Source: CAZOWM01 sp964583615 (GTDB lineage Bacteria; Spirochaetota; B62-G9; DRHN01). From it: a stretch of DNA of 64,000 bases. The notes beneath the pieces are model-generated. The model saw nothing but the letters and a program-made list of their open reading frames with translations. It made no database searches and was not told the origin of the DNA. Every line of letters begins with the position of its first letter. Position 1 is the first letter of the stretch. Positions 8,723-17,303 of the stretch are shown here, piece after piece. The translations under genes and the position numbers were made by a program. The stretch covers positions 18,798 to 82,797 of the forward strand of contig CAZOWM010000009.1 in assembly GCA_964583615.1 (NCBI GenBank), written 5' to 3'.

Positions 8723-9345
8723 TGAATGTGGGGACGATGATCGGGAATTTACTCAAGGCCCTCTTTCTTTTGATTCTCATTGTAGTGATACTTGCGGGGG
8801 GCATCTACTGGTTCGATCACCTCGGTTTGATCGATTACAAGAGTTTCGCCAGACCGTACATGAAGTATCTCCCGTCATTTCTAAACAGAGGAGAGTCGAC
8901 AAAGGAGGACCCTTTGCTCCTCGAAAAGGAGTTTGTCAACAAAAAGGAAGAGATACTGGAAGAAAAAATGCGGGCGCTCGAGCAGAGAGAGCAGCAGCTC
9001 GAGGCGCGTGAGCTCTCCCTTCAGGAAAGCGAAACAAAGCTCAAGGAAGACCTCATGAGCTTGGAAGAGGAGAAAAAACTGCTAAGCGAAAAACTGCGTG
9101 AATACGATAATTATAGGGAAAACATAAGGAAACAGGCGGGTTATTTTACCGGCATGCCTCCACAGGCTGCTGTGGAAAGACTCGCGCAGCTCGACGATCT
9201 GCTCGCAATCGACATACTCCGACAGATCGATTCAGAAGCGGTAGAGGAGGGCCGGATGTCTGTCGTGCCGTATTACCTCAGCCTCATGGATCCGGAAAAA
9301 GCGGCGACGCTGCAAAGAAAAATGACGAAGGTCGGGAAACAGTAA
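8722..9345 (+). CDS. flbB: Periplasmic flagellar collar protein FlbB-like
   Basis: 207 residues: an N-terminal transmembrane helix at about residues 10-29, a long Glu/Lys/Gln coiled coil (about 65-135), and a C-terminal MgtE_N/MotE-like region (AAVERLAQLDDLLAIDILRQID). In Borrelia the gene between fliJ and fliK is flbB, whose product scaffolds the spirochaete-specific collar around the motor. Position and domain order match here. It is inner-membrane anchored, with the coiled coil in the periplasm. Naming rests on synteny plus architecture rather than on strong sequence identity. Confidence 0.8.
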   Translation: MNVGTMIGNLLKALFLLILIVVILAGGIYWFDHLGLIDYKSFARPYMKYLPSFLNRGESTKEDPLLLEKEFVNKKEEILEEKMRALEQREQQLEARELSLQESETKLKEDLMSLEEEKKLLSEKLREYDNYRENIRKQAGYFTGMPPQAAVERLAQLDDLLAIDILRQIDSEAVEEGRMSVVPYYLSLMDPEKAATLQRKMTKVGKQ

Positions 9346-9347
9346 AA

Positions 9348-10559
9348 GTGATAGAGTTTCAGAATATTGAAAGCGCTTCACAGACACCGAAGAATCGCGC
9401 AAGGGAAACGGAGAATGAATCCTGTTCGGATGAACGGTTCACATCCCTGCTCAATCAGTACATAGAGACTGATGGCCCGGGGAGGGTGTCGGAACCTGGA
9501 GCGGGGAAAAAAGTGAGCCGAAAAAAAGAAGATCAAACGGGTCCGGTTGAGAGACGGACCGAAAAGAACGCAGATACGCACACGATAAAAGAGGGGATGG
9601 TGCAATCCGCGGAGAAAAACCGCGTGCGTGTGAAAATCCGTGCGCACCTTGTTGTTCAAGGGGAGAAAAGACGAAAAGCGGCTGGCAGCACACAGCTTGT
9701 AAAAAATGTTTCACACGAGACTAAAACCCCCTCGAACGCTCTGATGGGTTTGCGGGCCCAAAAAAGGATGTACAACTATTTTCTGATGGTGCGCGGGAAA
9801 AAGGTCAAGCTCGGCCCGCAGGTGAAGGAGAAACAGAAGGATGGGAACGGGGAAATAGAGATTTCGGAAGCGAAAGAGGGGAAGAACCCTCAAAAGCGGT
9901 TGGGAAAGCTGAAGGTGATCACCAAAGAGAGCGCGAAGACCGGAATCACGAAAGCTGAATCGCCTTCCACACCTCAACCCCGCATGAGCATTTTTACGCA
10001 GCTTCTCAGGGGAAACCCGGATCAGAGCCCTTCTGCGGCGGGAAAGGACCGTATGGATGCAGGCAGTGATCTCACCGTTGCAAGCGAGCGATATGAACAG
10101 AGCGTTCCCAGGCTTGTCATGAATCAGCATCCACCCGTTTCAAAAAGCACTGACGAAATATTCAATGAAATCGTCAGGCAATTTTCTTTGACCGTAAAAA
10201 ATGGCGGTGGAGAGGCGCGAGTTGTCCTTCAGCCTGAAATTCTCGGAAAAATAAAGATGGACCTGAAACTCAATGATCATCGGATAAACTCGCTTTTTGT
10301 GGTCGAAAATCAGTCAATCAAAGACCTGATCATGAGTAAACTCAATATTCTTGAGAACAGTCTCTTACAGCAGGGGTTCAGCCTCGGGAGTTTTCAGGTC
10401 GAGGTAAGAGAAAAGAACATGGGCATGCAGACTTCAGAACAGGGGCTCACTCATAAAAACAGGAGTGGATATGGAGGTGATGATGAGCAGGAAAACCTCA
10501 TTCCTGCATCTTCTTTCACGCTACCCTGGATCTCGACAGTTGTGAATGTAACCGCATAG
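9348..10559 (+). CDS. fliK: Flagellar hook-length control protein FliK
   Basis: 403 residues beginning at a GTG (9348). The first 260 residues are hydrophilic and low in conserved features, as is usual for FliK. The C-terminal part (about residues 275-355) has the Flg_hook pattern (ARVVLQPEILGKIKMDLKL) followed by a helical LLQQGFSLGSFQVEV segment. FliK measures hook length and switches export specificity through FlhB. It corresponds in position to Borrelia flbC. The next gene, flgD, starts nine bases downstream. Confidence 0.85.
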   Translation: MIEFQNIESASQTPKNRARETENESCSDERFTSLLNQYIETDGPGRVSEPGAGKKVSRKKEDQTGPVERRTEKNADTHTIKEGMVQSAEKNRVRVKIRAHLVVQGEKRRKAAGSTQLVKNVSHETKTPSNALMGLRAQKRMYNYFLMVRGKKVKLGPQVKEKQKDGNGEIEISEAKEGKNPQKRLGKLKVITKESAKTGITKAESPSTPQPRMSIFTQLLRGNPDQSPSAAGKDRMDAGSDLTVASERYEQSVPRLVMNQHPPVSKSTDEIFNEIVRQFSLTVKNGGGEARVVLQPEILGKIKMDLKLNDHRINSLFVVENQSIKDLIMSKLNILENSLLQQGFSLGSFQVEVREKNMGMQTSEQGLTHKNRSGYGGDDEQENLIPASSFTLPWISTVVNVTA

Positions 10560-10568
10560 GAGGTAGTG

Positions 10569-11024
10569 ATGGACCCAGTGACCATGGACCCACAAGATGT
10601 ATTGAAGACAAGGATGGAGGTTGAAGCCTTCAATAAGACACTGATAAAAAACGGGCGAAAAATCGATAATACCCTCGGGAAAGATGATTTTCTTAAACTT
10701 CTGATTGTGCAGCTTGAAAATCAGGACCCGACAAAACCGCTTGAGGATAAGGAGTTCATTTCACAGATGGCGCAATTTTCATCACTCGAAAAGATGACCG
10801 AGATGAACGCCACGCTGTCGAACATGATATTGAATTACAAGTCAAACCTCTCCTATTCCCTCCTTGGGAATTTTGTTGAGGTGTTCGACAGTACCACCGG
10901 CAAGATAAACAGCGGTATGGTGACGGAGGTCAGTTTCAGGGAAACAGGTCCAGAAATCATACTAAACGGTCTGAGTTACAGCATCGATGATGTTACAAAG
11001 GTTTCGATTGCGCCGGAGGAGTGA
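10569..11024 (+). CDS. flgD: Flagellar hook capping protein FlgD
   Basis: 151 residues, a short FlgD. It carries the conserved DDFLKLLIVQLENQDPTKPL motif followed by FISQMAQFSSLEKM, the signature of hook cap proteins. The cap guides FlgE polymerisation at the tip of the growing hook. The ATG at 10569 is preferred over the GTG at 10566 because AGGAGG is five bases upstream of the ATG. The long C-terminal immunoglobulin-like domain found in enteric FlgD is largely missing, as in other spirochaetes. Confidence 0.92.
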   Translation: MDPVTMDPQDVLKTRMEVEAFNKTLIKNGRKIDNTLGKDDFLKLLIVQLENQDPTKPLEDKEFISQMAQFSSLEKMTEMNATLSNMILNYKSNLSYSLLGNFVEVFDSTTGKINSGMVTEVSFRETGPEIILNGLSYSIDDVTKVSIAPEE

Positions 11025-11086
11025 ATAGTGTGTGTGATTAATCTGGGAGGGGAGAATCTGAGTATAAAAACAAGGAGTGTGTCCCC

Positions 11087-12472
11087 ATGATGCGATCGCT
11101 CTACTCCGGTGTCTCCGGATTACGGAACCATCAGATAAGAATGGATGTATTGGGTAACAACATCGCAAATGTCAATACGTACGGATTCAAGAAGAGCCGG
11201 GTGTCGTTTCAGGACATTCTTTCACAGACGATTTCCGGCGCTGCAGCGCCCACTGCAGAAAAGGGCGGGGTAAACCCGAGGCAGGTGGGGCTGGGAATGA
11301 ATATCGCAAGTATAGACAAGGTGTTTACCCAGGGCAGCCTGCAGACGACTGGATTGGCCCTTGACCTTGCGATTCAGGGTGACGGTTTCTTCATTCTGAA
11401 AAGAGGGGAAGAGCAATTTTTTACCCGAGCAGGCGGATATGCGCTGGACAGAAATGGAACCGTGGTGAACCCTGCGAACGGGATGAGAGTGCAGGGATGG
11501 CAGGCGGTAAAAACCGGCACCGAGTTCATTATCAACACAACGGGAGATCTCGAGGATATCATTGTACCGGTAGGCGGAAAGGACCCGGCGCGGGCGACAG
11601 GGGCGATCAGATATAAGAGTAATCTCAACTCAGAAACTCCGCTGCTCCCTGTTGGAAGAGCGGCTACGGTTGAAGAACAACTCAACGCAACGGTGACTAC
11701 GAATATCGACGCATACGACAGTATCGGTAATGTGCACAGAGTAACGGTAGATTTCACGCGTGTGCGCGGTGAACCGAATACCTGGATCGTAACCCCCTCA
11801 GTTGAGGATGCCGACGCGGCCACTCTCACATTCGATGTGGGCGGGGCAAATGAAAACAACGCGAACTCAATCATCATGCGTTTTAATACAGCAGGTGCGC
11901 CAGTTTCGATTGCGGACAATCCGACACTCCCGGGAGCGCCCGCAGACATCATCACTGAAGGCCGTCTCGCAGCGGTATTAAATGTGGCCTTTCCTGAAAC
12001 CGCAACAGCACAGGCAATCACTCTTGACTTTGGGGAAGCGGAAGAATACGACGGAATCACACAGTTTGCATCTCCTACATCAACGCGGGCGTACGAGCAG
12101 GACGGGTACGGGCTCGGATACCTCGAGTCGTTCACCGTGGATAGCTCTGGGGTGATCACGGGAATATATACCAATGGAAACAAGGCACCGATTGCACAGA
12201 TCGCAATGACAACGTTTCCCAATGCACAGGGTTTGACTGCAGAAGGGGACAACAACTTCAGGCAGACGAACAATTCCGGACTCCCGAACATCGGGACTGC
12301 GGAGACCGGCGGAAGGGGAAAAATAACGGCAGGCACGCTTGAGATGAGCAATGTCGATCTTGCAGAGCAGTTCACCGACATGATTGTCACACAGCGTGGA
12401 TTTCAGGCAAATTCACGCAGCATTACGACGTCCGATCAGATGCTGCAGGAGCTTCTGACTTTGAAGCGATAA
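11087..12472 (+). CDS. flgE: Flagellar hook protein FlgE
   Basis: 461 residues. The N-terminal helix region contains GLRNHQIRMDVLGNNIANVNTYGFKK and the C-terminus TQRGFQANSRSITTSDQMLQELL-type residues (seen as separate segments), the paired coiled-coil ends of hook proteins. Between them are the variable D1/D2 beta domains. FlgE polymerises into the hook; in spirochaetes it lies in the periplasm and in several genera is cross-linked through lysinoalanine. It is followed by a 113-base gap with a stable hairpin, unlike the tight spacing elsewhere in the operon. Confidence 0.95.
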   Translation: MMRSLYSGVSGLRNHQIRMDVLGNNIANVNTYGFKKSRVSFQDILSQTISGAAAPTAEKGGVNPRQVGLGMNIASIDKVFTQGSLQTTGLALDLAIQGDGFFILKRGEEQFFTRAGGYALDRNGTVVNPANGMRVQGWQAVKTGTEFIINTTGDLEDIIVPVGGKDPARATGAIRYKSNLNSETPLLPVGRAATVEEQLNATVTTNIDAYDSIGNVHRVTVDFTRVRGEPNTWIVTPSVEDADAATLTFDVGGANENNANSIIMRFNTAGAPVSIADNPTLPGAPADIITEGRLAAVLNVAFPETATAQAITLDFGEAEEYDGITQFASPTSTRAYEQDGYGLGYLESFTVDSSGVITGIYTNGNKAPIAQIAMTTFPNAQGLTAEGDNNFRQTNNSGLPNIGTAETGGRGKITAGTLEMSNVDLAEQFTDMIVTQRGFQANSRSITTSDQMLQELLTLKR

Positions 12473-12538
12473 TGGCGGTGGTGAACTGAAGGCCTGAATA
12501 GCGATGTACTCAATGTGGGAGAAGCACTGAACGTTGAA

Positions 12539-12557
12539 AGCCCCTCGCGAAGGGGCT
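12539..12557 (+). other. Intra-operon stem-loop between flgE and flbD
   Basis: AGCCCCT, loop CGCGA, then AGGGGCT: a perfect seven-base GC-rich stem 66 bases after the flgE stop. No T-run follows, so it is not a standard terminator. A role in stabilising the 3' end of the flgE message or partly attenuating downstream transcription is a guess. Confidence 0.5.
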
Positions 12558-12585
12558 GAAGCTGTTTGAAGCTCAGGGAACTGAA

Positions 12586-12783
12586 TTGATCAAGGTTACG
12601 CGGCTTAACGGGACACAGTACTGGCTGAACCCGCATCAGGTGGAGACTATTGAGAAAAAACCGGACACGACGATAACGCTTCTTTCGGGGAAAAAACTCG
12701 TGGTCAAGGAGACGTCTGATATAATACTCAAGCGGATCGCCGACTACAGACACACGCTTGGGCAAATGGGGAACGAAATATAA
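12586..12783 (+). CDS. flbD: Flagellar protein FlbD
   Basis: 65 residues, matching the small FlbD/SwrD family found between flgE and motA in spirochaetes and Bacillus relatives. The core is IKVTRLNGTQYWLNPHQVE followed by TTITLLSGKKLVVKET. In Bacillus the homologue SwrD raises motor power by supporting stator function. The start is a TTG at 12586 with CAGGGA upstream. motA follows after 26 bases. Confidence 0.88.
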   Translation: MIKVTRLNGTQYWLNPHQVETIEKKPDTTITLLSGKKLVVKETSDIILKRIADYRHTLGQMGNEI

Positions 12784-12809
12784 CACACTGATTCTGGAGG
12801 CTCTTTGCT

Positions 12810-13601
12810 ATGGATATAGCAACAATTGGCGGGCTCGCAATAGGATTTTTTGTTCTTATTGTGGGAATCATCGTTGCCGGCGGTGTGGGAGGGCTCGTCG
12901 GGTTCATCAACATCCCGTCCGTGTTCATCACCGTGGGAGGGAGCTTTGCTGCTATCATGATATCCAACACGCTTGCGCGAACCCTGGGATTGATGAAGGT
13001 TGCGATGAATGCAGTACACGTCAGATCCTTTGACACAGGACGCATAATATCGATGATCGTCACCTTTTCCGAGAAGGCTCGGCGAGAGGGGCTGCTCGCG
13101 CTGGAAGACGACCTCGATGAGCTCGAGGACGATTTTCTCAGAAAAGGAATACAGCTCGTTGTAGACGGGACCGACCCCGAGATTATAAGAAACATCATGG
13201 AAACAGAGCTCAACAACATGCAGCAGCGGCACAATGACGGCATAAAGATATTCGAGGACTGGGGAATACTTGCGCCTGCGTTCGGAATGATCGGAACACT
13301 CATCGGGCTCATCCTCATGCTTGCGAGAATTGAAGACAAGACTGCAATTGGTCCGGGGATGTCCACCGCGCTGGTCACCACTCTGTACGGTGCGGTGCTC
13401 GCAAACCTCGTGTTTATCCCGATTGCAAACAAGCTTACCTATGTGAACGACCAGGAGATTCTTATGCGCGAGATCATGATCGAGGGGACACTATCGATAC
13501 AGTCTGGAGACAACCCGAGGATCGTGAAGGAAAAACTCGTGAGCTTTCTCACACCGGAAGTCAGGGCGCAGGTCGAGGAGGAAACAGGAGAAAGAGAATA
13601 A
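12810..13601 (+). CDS. motA: Flagellar stator protein MotA
   Basis: 263 residues with four transmembrane segments: two near the N-terminus (about 8-26 and 33-52), two after residue 150 (ILAPAFGMIGTLIGLILML and ALVTTLYGAVLANLVF). The large cytoplasmic loop between them holds charged residues that contact FliG. MotA surrounds MotB to form the proton or sodium channel that drives rotation. GGAGG upstream of ATG 12810 supports the start. motB follows after 51 bases. Confidence 0.95.
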   Translation: MDIATIGGLAIGFFVLIVGIIVAGGVGGLVGFINIPSVFITVGGSFAAIMISNTLARTLGLMKVAMNAVHVRSFDTGRIISMIVTFSEKARREGLLALEDDLDELEDDFLRKGIQLVVDGTDPEIIRNIMETELNNMQQRHNDGIKIFEDWGILAPAFGMIGTLIGLILMLARIEDKTAIGPGMSTALVTTLYGAVLANLVFIPIANKLTYVNDQEILMREIMIEGTLSIQSGDNPRIVKEKLVSFLTPEVRAQVEEETGERE

Positions 13602-13652
13602 ATTTGATTTTTTTTGGTATACATATACATTTAATATAGAGAAAAGGGTCGA

Positions 13653-14402
13653 ATGGCACATATGGCGAGGATAGGGAAGAAGAGAAGAAGGGGATCTCCG
13701 GCGTGGATGGTCACATACGGAGATATGACAACCCTTCTCCTTACCTTTTTCATTCTCATGTTCACCACTGCGGAAATCGAGGGAAGGGAGCTGCAGCTTA
13801 TTCTCTCTGCATTCAGAGGTTCGCTCGGCATGTTTACCGGAGGGATGACTCTTTCGGAAGGGGAACTTGCGGAGCTCGGACAGCAGGTGGAAACTTTGCC
13901 TGCCAAGGAGAGAGGTGACCAGCTCGCTAAGGCTATAGAGAAAGCGGTATCGATCTTTAAACCTGAAGTAAAGAGCAGGAGGGTCAAGATCACCGAGGAT
14001 GAAAGGGGGATCGTCATCTCGCTTGTAGCGGATGCGTTTTACCGCTCCGGCAGCGCTGAGCTCACAGATGAGGGACTGCGCGTTGTGGACAAGATCGGAC
14101 GGTTTCTCTCTGGGCCTGATTTCCGGGATAACGTCATCAGGATCGAGGGGCACACGGACAACACTCCCATTTCCTCCTCGAGCGACTCATATGCACGCTA
14201 TCCGACGAACTGGGAGCTCTCTGCGGGCCGCGCAGTACTCATCGCGCGGATTCTCACCGAGGAACACAACATTCGGGGAAGAAACATTCAGGCGATCGGG
14301 TACGGTGAGTTTCAGCCCGTTGAAAGCAACGATATTGAGGAAGGAAGGGCGTACAACAGAAGAATTGAAATCGTCATCATGAGGCAAAAAGAGTACTCAT
14401 AA
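13653..14402 (+). CDS. motB: Flagellar stator protein MotB
   Basis: 249 residues. A single transmembrane helix near residues 20-40 contains the critical aspartate in VTYGDMTTLLLTFFILM. The C-terminal half is an OmpA-like peptidoglycan-binding domain (VIRIEGHTDNTPI ... NWELSAGRA). MotB anchors the stator to the cell wall and carries ions through the aspartate. A second ATG four codons in (13662) is also usable. It forms a pair with motA. Confidence 0.95.
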   Translation: MAHMARIGKKRRRGSPAWMVTYGDMTTLLLTFFILMFTTAEIEGRELQLILSAFRGSLGMFTGGMTLSEGELAELGQQVETLPAKERGDQLAKAIEKAVSIFKPEVKSRRVKITEDERGIVISLVADAFYRSGSAELTDEGLRVVDKIGRFLSGPDFRDNVIRIEGHTDNTPISSSSDSYARYPTNWELSAGRAVLIARILTEEHNIRGRNIQAIGYGEFQPVESNDIEEGRAYNRRIEIVIMRQKEYS

Positions 14403-14470
14403 CCATATGATTTTCAGGCAATTGTGCATTATACTGAGGTGTGTAAAGATCACTGAAAAGGGGTCTGTCC

Positions 14471-15022
14471 ATGGGTGATACTGAAGAAACCATTGAGGAC
14501 ATAGAGGCAACAGCGGAAGAGGAGGAAACGCTCGAAGCGGGGGCGCAGAGGCGGCGTTTTTTAGGCCCTCCCGTGATCAGGACACTGCTCTATATCGCTG
14601 CCGCGCTCGTTTTGATCATCATATCCGCAACCGTCGCATATTTCGTTGCACAGCGGGTAGGAACTCCGCCGAGCACTGAAAAATATTCACCGGAAGTGAC
14701 GGAAAAGGCGAAGCCGCTTATGTATTTTCCAATGGAATCATTCAGCGTCAACACGAGTGATACGGACGAGCAGCATTTCATGAAGGTGGAGATACAGCTC
14801 GGCTACGACGAGGGAAAAGCAGAGCTGCAGCAGGAGATTCTCAAACGGAGACCGGAAATTCGCGATATTGTTATTTCCATTGTCGGAGCGAAGAAATACA
14901 GTGATCTCGACACACAGGATGAAAGGGAGGAGCTAAAAAAGGAGATTCTCAACAGAATCAACGCAATTCTCCAGGCGGGAAAGATCAAGAAGGTCGTGTT
15001 CACGGATTTTGTTTTAACGTAG
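14471..15022 (+). CDS. fliL: Flagellar basal body-associated protein FliL
   Basis: 183 residues: an acidic cytoplasmic tail, a transmembrane helix at about residues 38-60, and a periplasmic FliL/SPFH-like domain (YFPMESFSVNTSDTDEQHFM, then the helix with RDIVISIVG). FliL rings surround the stator and help keep it engaged under load. AAAAGGGG upstream of ATG 14471 supports the start. It is placed between motB and fliM as in other spirochaetes. Confidence 0.9.
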   Translation: MGDTEETIEDIEATAEEEETLEAGAQRRRFLGPPVIRTLLYIAAALVLIIISATVAYFVAQRVGTPPSTEKYSPEVTEKAKPLMYFPMESFSVNTSDTDEQHFMKVEIQLGYDEGKAELQQEILKRRPEIRDIVISIVGAKKYSDLDTQDEREELKKEILNRINAILQAGKIKKVVFTDFVLT

Positions 15023-15036
15023 AATCTTCAGGCCTG

Positions 15037-15064
15037 TTGATTTTTTTGTGTAATTATGTATTAT
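15037..15064 (+). promoter_or_regulatory. Possible internal sigma70-type promoter upstream of fliM
   Basis: TTGATT at 15037-15042 and TATTAT at 15059-15064 with a 16-base spacer. A start site about seven bases downstream would put the stem-loop at 15072-15089 at the very 5' end of the message. Read by eye only. Confidence 0.4.
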
Positions 15065-15071
15065 TGTGAGA

Positions 15072-15089
15072 GAGGCGGTACATCGCCTC
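15072..15089 (+). other. Stem-loop in the fliM leader
   Basis: GAGGCG, loop GTACAT, CGCCTC: a perfect six-base stem 28 bases before the fliM start and upstream of its Shine-Dalgarno. It may protect the 5' end of a transcript from the candidate promoter just before it. Confidence 0.4.
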
Positions 15090-15116
15090 ACATTATTGAA
15101 ACAGAGGAAAACTCGA

Positions 15117-16142
15117 ATGACCGAAGTGCTGTCTCAGGATGAGATAGATCAGCTTCTTACCGCCATTTCAACGGGCGAGGTTGAGGGTGATGAAGCACTG
15201 CGCAAGGCCGAAACGCGTAAGATAAAGATCTACGATTTCAAACGGCCTGACAAGTTCTCAAAAGACCAAATCAGGACGCTTCAGATGATGCACGAGACGT
15301 TTGCGCGTCTCACCACAACTTCACTTTCGGCCCAGCTCCGCACGATCGTACACGTACATGTGGCGTCCGTGGACCAGCTGACGTACGAGGAATTCCTCCG
15401 GTCCATACCAAACCCGACTACCCTCGCCGTAATAAACATGGATCCGTTGAAGGGGAGTTCGATCCTTGAGATCGATCCGTCGATCACCTTTACGATCATC
15501 GACAGGCTGTTCGGCGGCCCAGGAGAAGCGGCAAAGATCAACCGGGAGCTGACGGACATCGAACTCTCCGTAATCGAAGGGATCATCGTGCGGATCCTCG
15601 GGAACCTGAGAGAAGCATGGTCGAACGTGATCGATCTGCGTCCAAGGCTTGGAAATATCGAAACCAATCCACAGTTTGCGCAAATCGTGCCTCCGAGCGA
15701 TATGGTGGTGTTGATAACCCTCGAAACAAAGGTCGGTGATGTTGAGGGAATGACGAACTTCTGCATTCCCTATCTCACAATAGAGCCAATCATCTCAAAA
15801 CTCTCCGCGCAGTACTGGTATTCGAGCATACGAAAGGGAGGGACAACGGAAAACCTCGCGATTTTGAAAAAAAGACTCGATACGGTCTTCGTGTCCCTGG
15901 TTGCAGAGCTCGGCGGCCTTGAGATAAGCGTGCGGGACGTGCTGAGCCTTCAAAAGGGTGACTTTATCAAACTCGCACATACAAAGGTCGACGATGAGAT
16001 GGAGCTCAAAATTGGAGGCATGCGAAAGTTTTATGCACGCCCGGGTGTGGTGGGCAACCATCTGGCTGTGCAGATTACCAGAAGACTTGAATCAGGCATG
16101 GATGAATACCAGATATTCAAAGAAATAGAAGGAGGGGAATAG
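15117..16142 (+). CDS. fliM: Flagellar motor switch protein FliM
   Basis: 341 residues. The N-terminus has the CheY-P-binding EIDQLL motif (LSQDEIDQLLTAI). A CheC-like middle domain follows, with the GGxG-type loop in RLFGGPGEAAKI, and a FliN-like C-terminal domain. FliM transmits the chemotaxis signal to FliG in the C-ring. The ATG at 15117 is chosen because it has AGAGGAAA upstream and gives the usual FliM N-terminus; a longer frame opens at 15066 but adds non-conserved residues. The fliM stop is followed by the fliY ATG after one base. Confidence 0.95.
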   Translation: MTEVLSQDEIDQLLTAISTGEVEGDEALRKAETRKIKIYDFKRPDKFSKDQIRTLQMMHETFARLTTTSLSAQLRTIVHVHVASVDQLTYEEFLRSIPNPTTLAVINMDPLKGSSILEIDPSITFTIIDRLFGGPGEAAKINRELTDIELSVIEGIIVRILGNLREAWSNVIDLRPRLGNIETNPQFAQIVPPSDMVVLITLETKVGDVEGMTNFCIPYLTIEPIISKLSAQYWYSSIRKGGTTENLAILKKRLDTVFVSLVAELGGLEISVRDVLSLQKGDFIKLAHTKVDDEMELKIGGMRKFYARPGVVGNHLAVQITRRLESGMDEYQIFKEIEGGE

Positions 16143-16143
16143 C

Positions 16144-17226
16144 ATGAGCGATGGTTCTCTTTCCCAGGAAGAAATAGATGCTCTTCTGCAGGGTGCGGAT
16201 GATCTCGGTGCCGCGATCGAACCAGAAGAAACTCCCGGCGGTATGAAGAGCTTTGAGAAGAACCAGTTTCATTCCCTGTGCGTGGAAGCAGCACAGGCAA
16301 TGGGAACGACACTCTCCACAATAACGGGGAAGACTGCTCAGATATCGAATCCCCGTCTTGAGGTGCTGACAAGAGATGATTATACGACCCAGGTTTCCGG
16401 AAAGCTCATTCAGGTAAGCGCAAATTACAACGAGGGGATCCTGGGAGGCCACTCCTATATTATCACCGAACCTGCAGCAAAGCAGATTGCTGCGCTGATG
16501 ATGGCACAGGAAGAAGATGAGGGCGCACTCACAGAGATGGCGCTTTCCGCCCTTACCGAGGGGTTCAGTCAGATGTCAGGCGCATCCACAAATGTGATAG
16601 AGGAAAAAATCGGAAGGCAGGTAAAAACCGAAGGTCCAAGGGCTGAAGTGAGAGAAACCCCTGCTGAACTCATGACTCCGGAAGGTCACTTCATGCGAGT
16701 ACGCTACAATTTTGTTTCAAACGGAAACAGTTCGTTTATCGATGAAATCGTAGACATGGAAGCAGTTGAGGTGATTTCTCAGGAAGGCGCACAAAGCGAA
16801 GTCAGTTTTCAGTCTGAAAGCGCAGGATCACAGTCGGATATATTTCAGGCAGGGCTCCAGCAGAGCGTACCATCCTTTAATCTGGGAGCAGAGTCAGGGG
16901 CGGGAAATGTTGGAGTACAACCCGTGCAGTTTGCGCCGCTTTCTCATGGACCGCAACCTGAGGTTACAGGGAACATCGGCCTTCTGATGGACGTTTCCAT
17001 GCAGCTCACTGTAGAGCTGGGGCGCACGAAAATGCTTATAAAGGACATACTCGGAATGGGTGAGGGGACGATTGTTGAGCTCGATAAGCTTGCAGGAGAA
17101 CCTGTCGATCTTCTCGTGAACGGAAAGCTTATTGCGAAAGGAGAAGTGGTTGTAATCGACGAGAATTTCGGCGTGCGTGTAACGGATATCATCAGTCCGA
17201 TGGAGAGAATAAGCAATCTCGAGTAG
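16144..17226 (+). CDS. fliY: Flagellar motor switch phosphatase FliY (FliN-type C-terminus)
   Basis: 360 residues. An EIDALLQG motif at the N-terminus again suggests CheY-P binding. The middle is a CheC/FliY-like domain (about 35-200), followed by a Ser/Gln-rich linker (about 215-275) and a C-terminal FliN/SpoA domain (LLMDVSMQLTVELGRTKM ... GEVVVIDENFGVRVTDI). FliY replaces the short FliN in spirochaetes and Bacillus, and can dephosphorylate CheY. It completes the C-ring gene set. ATG at 16144 follows GGAGGGG. Confidence 0.93.
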   Translation: MSDGSLSQEEIDALLQGADDLGAAIEPEETPGGMKSFEKNQFHSLCVEAAQAMGTTLSTITGKTAQISNPRLEVLTRDDYTTQVSGKLIQVSANYNEGILGGHSYIITEPAAKQIAALMMAQEEDEGALTEMALSALTEGFSQMSGASTNVIEEKIGRQVKTEGPRAEVRETPAELMTPEGHFMRVRYNFVSNGNSSFIDEIVDMEAVEVISQEGAQSEVSFQSESAGSQSDIFQAGLQQSVPSFNLGAESGAGNVGVQPVQFAPLSHGPQPEVTGNIGLLMDVSMQLTVELGRTKMLIKDILGMGEGTIVELDKLAGEPVDLLVNGKLIAKGEVVVIDENFGVRVTDIISPMERISNLE

Positions 17227-17303
17227 GACTGCACGCAGGCATTTTGCCGGATGGGCATGGGAAAGTGCATACCGGTGAATACATCAGACGGGAGGGGAAA
17301 TTA

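Noticed and set aside
11374..12390. Minus-strand open frame of 338 codons opposite flgE
   Set aside because: Antisense shadow of the flgE gene, without ribosome binding site or recognisable domain.
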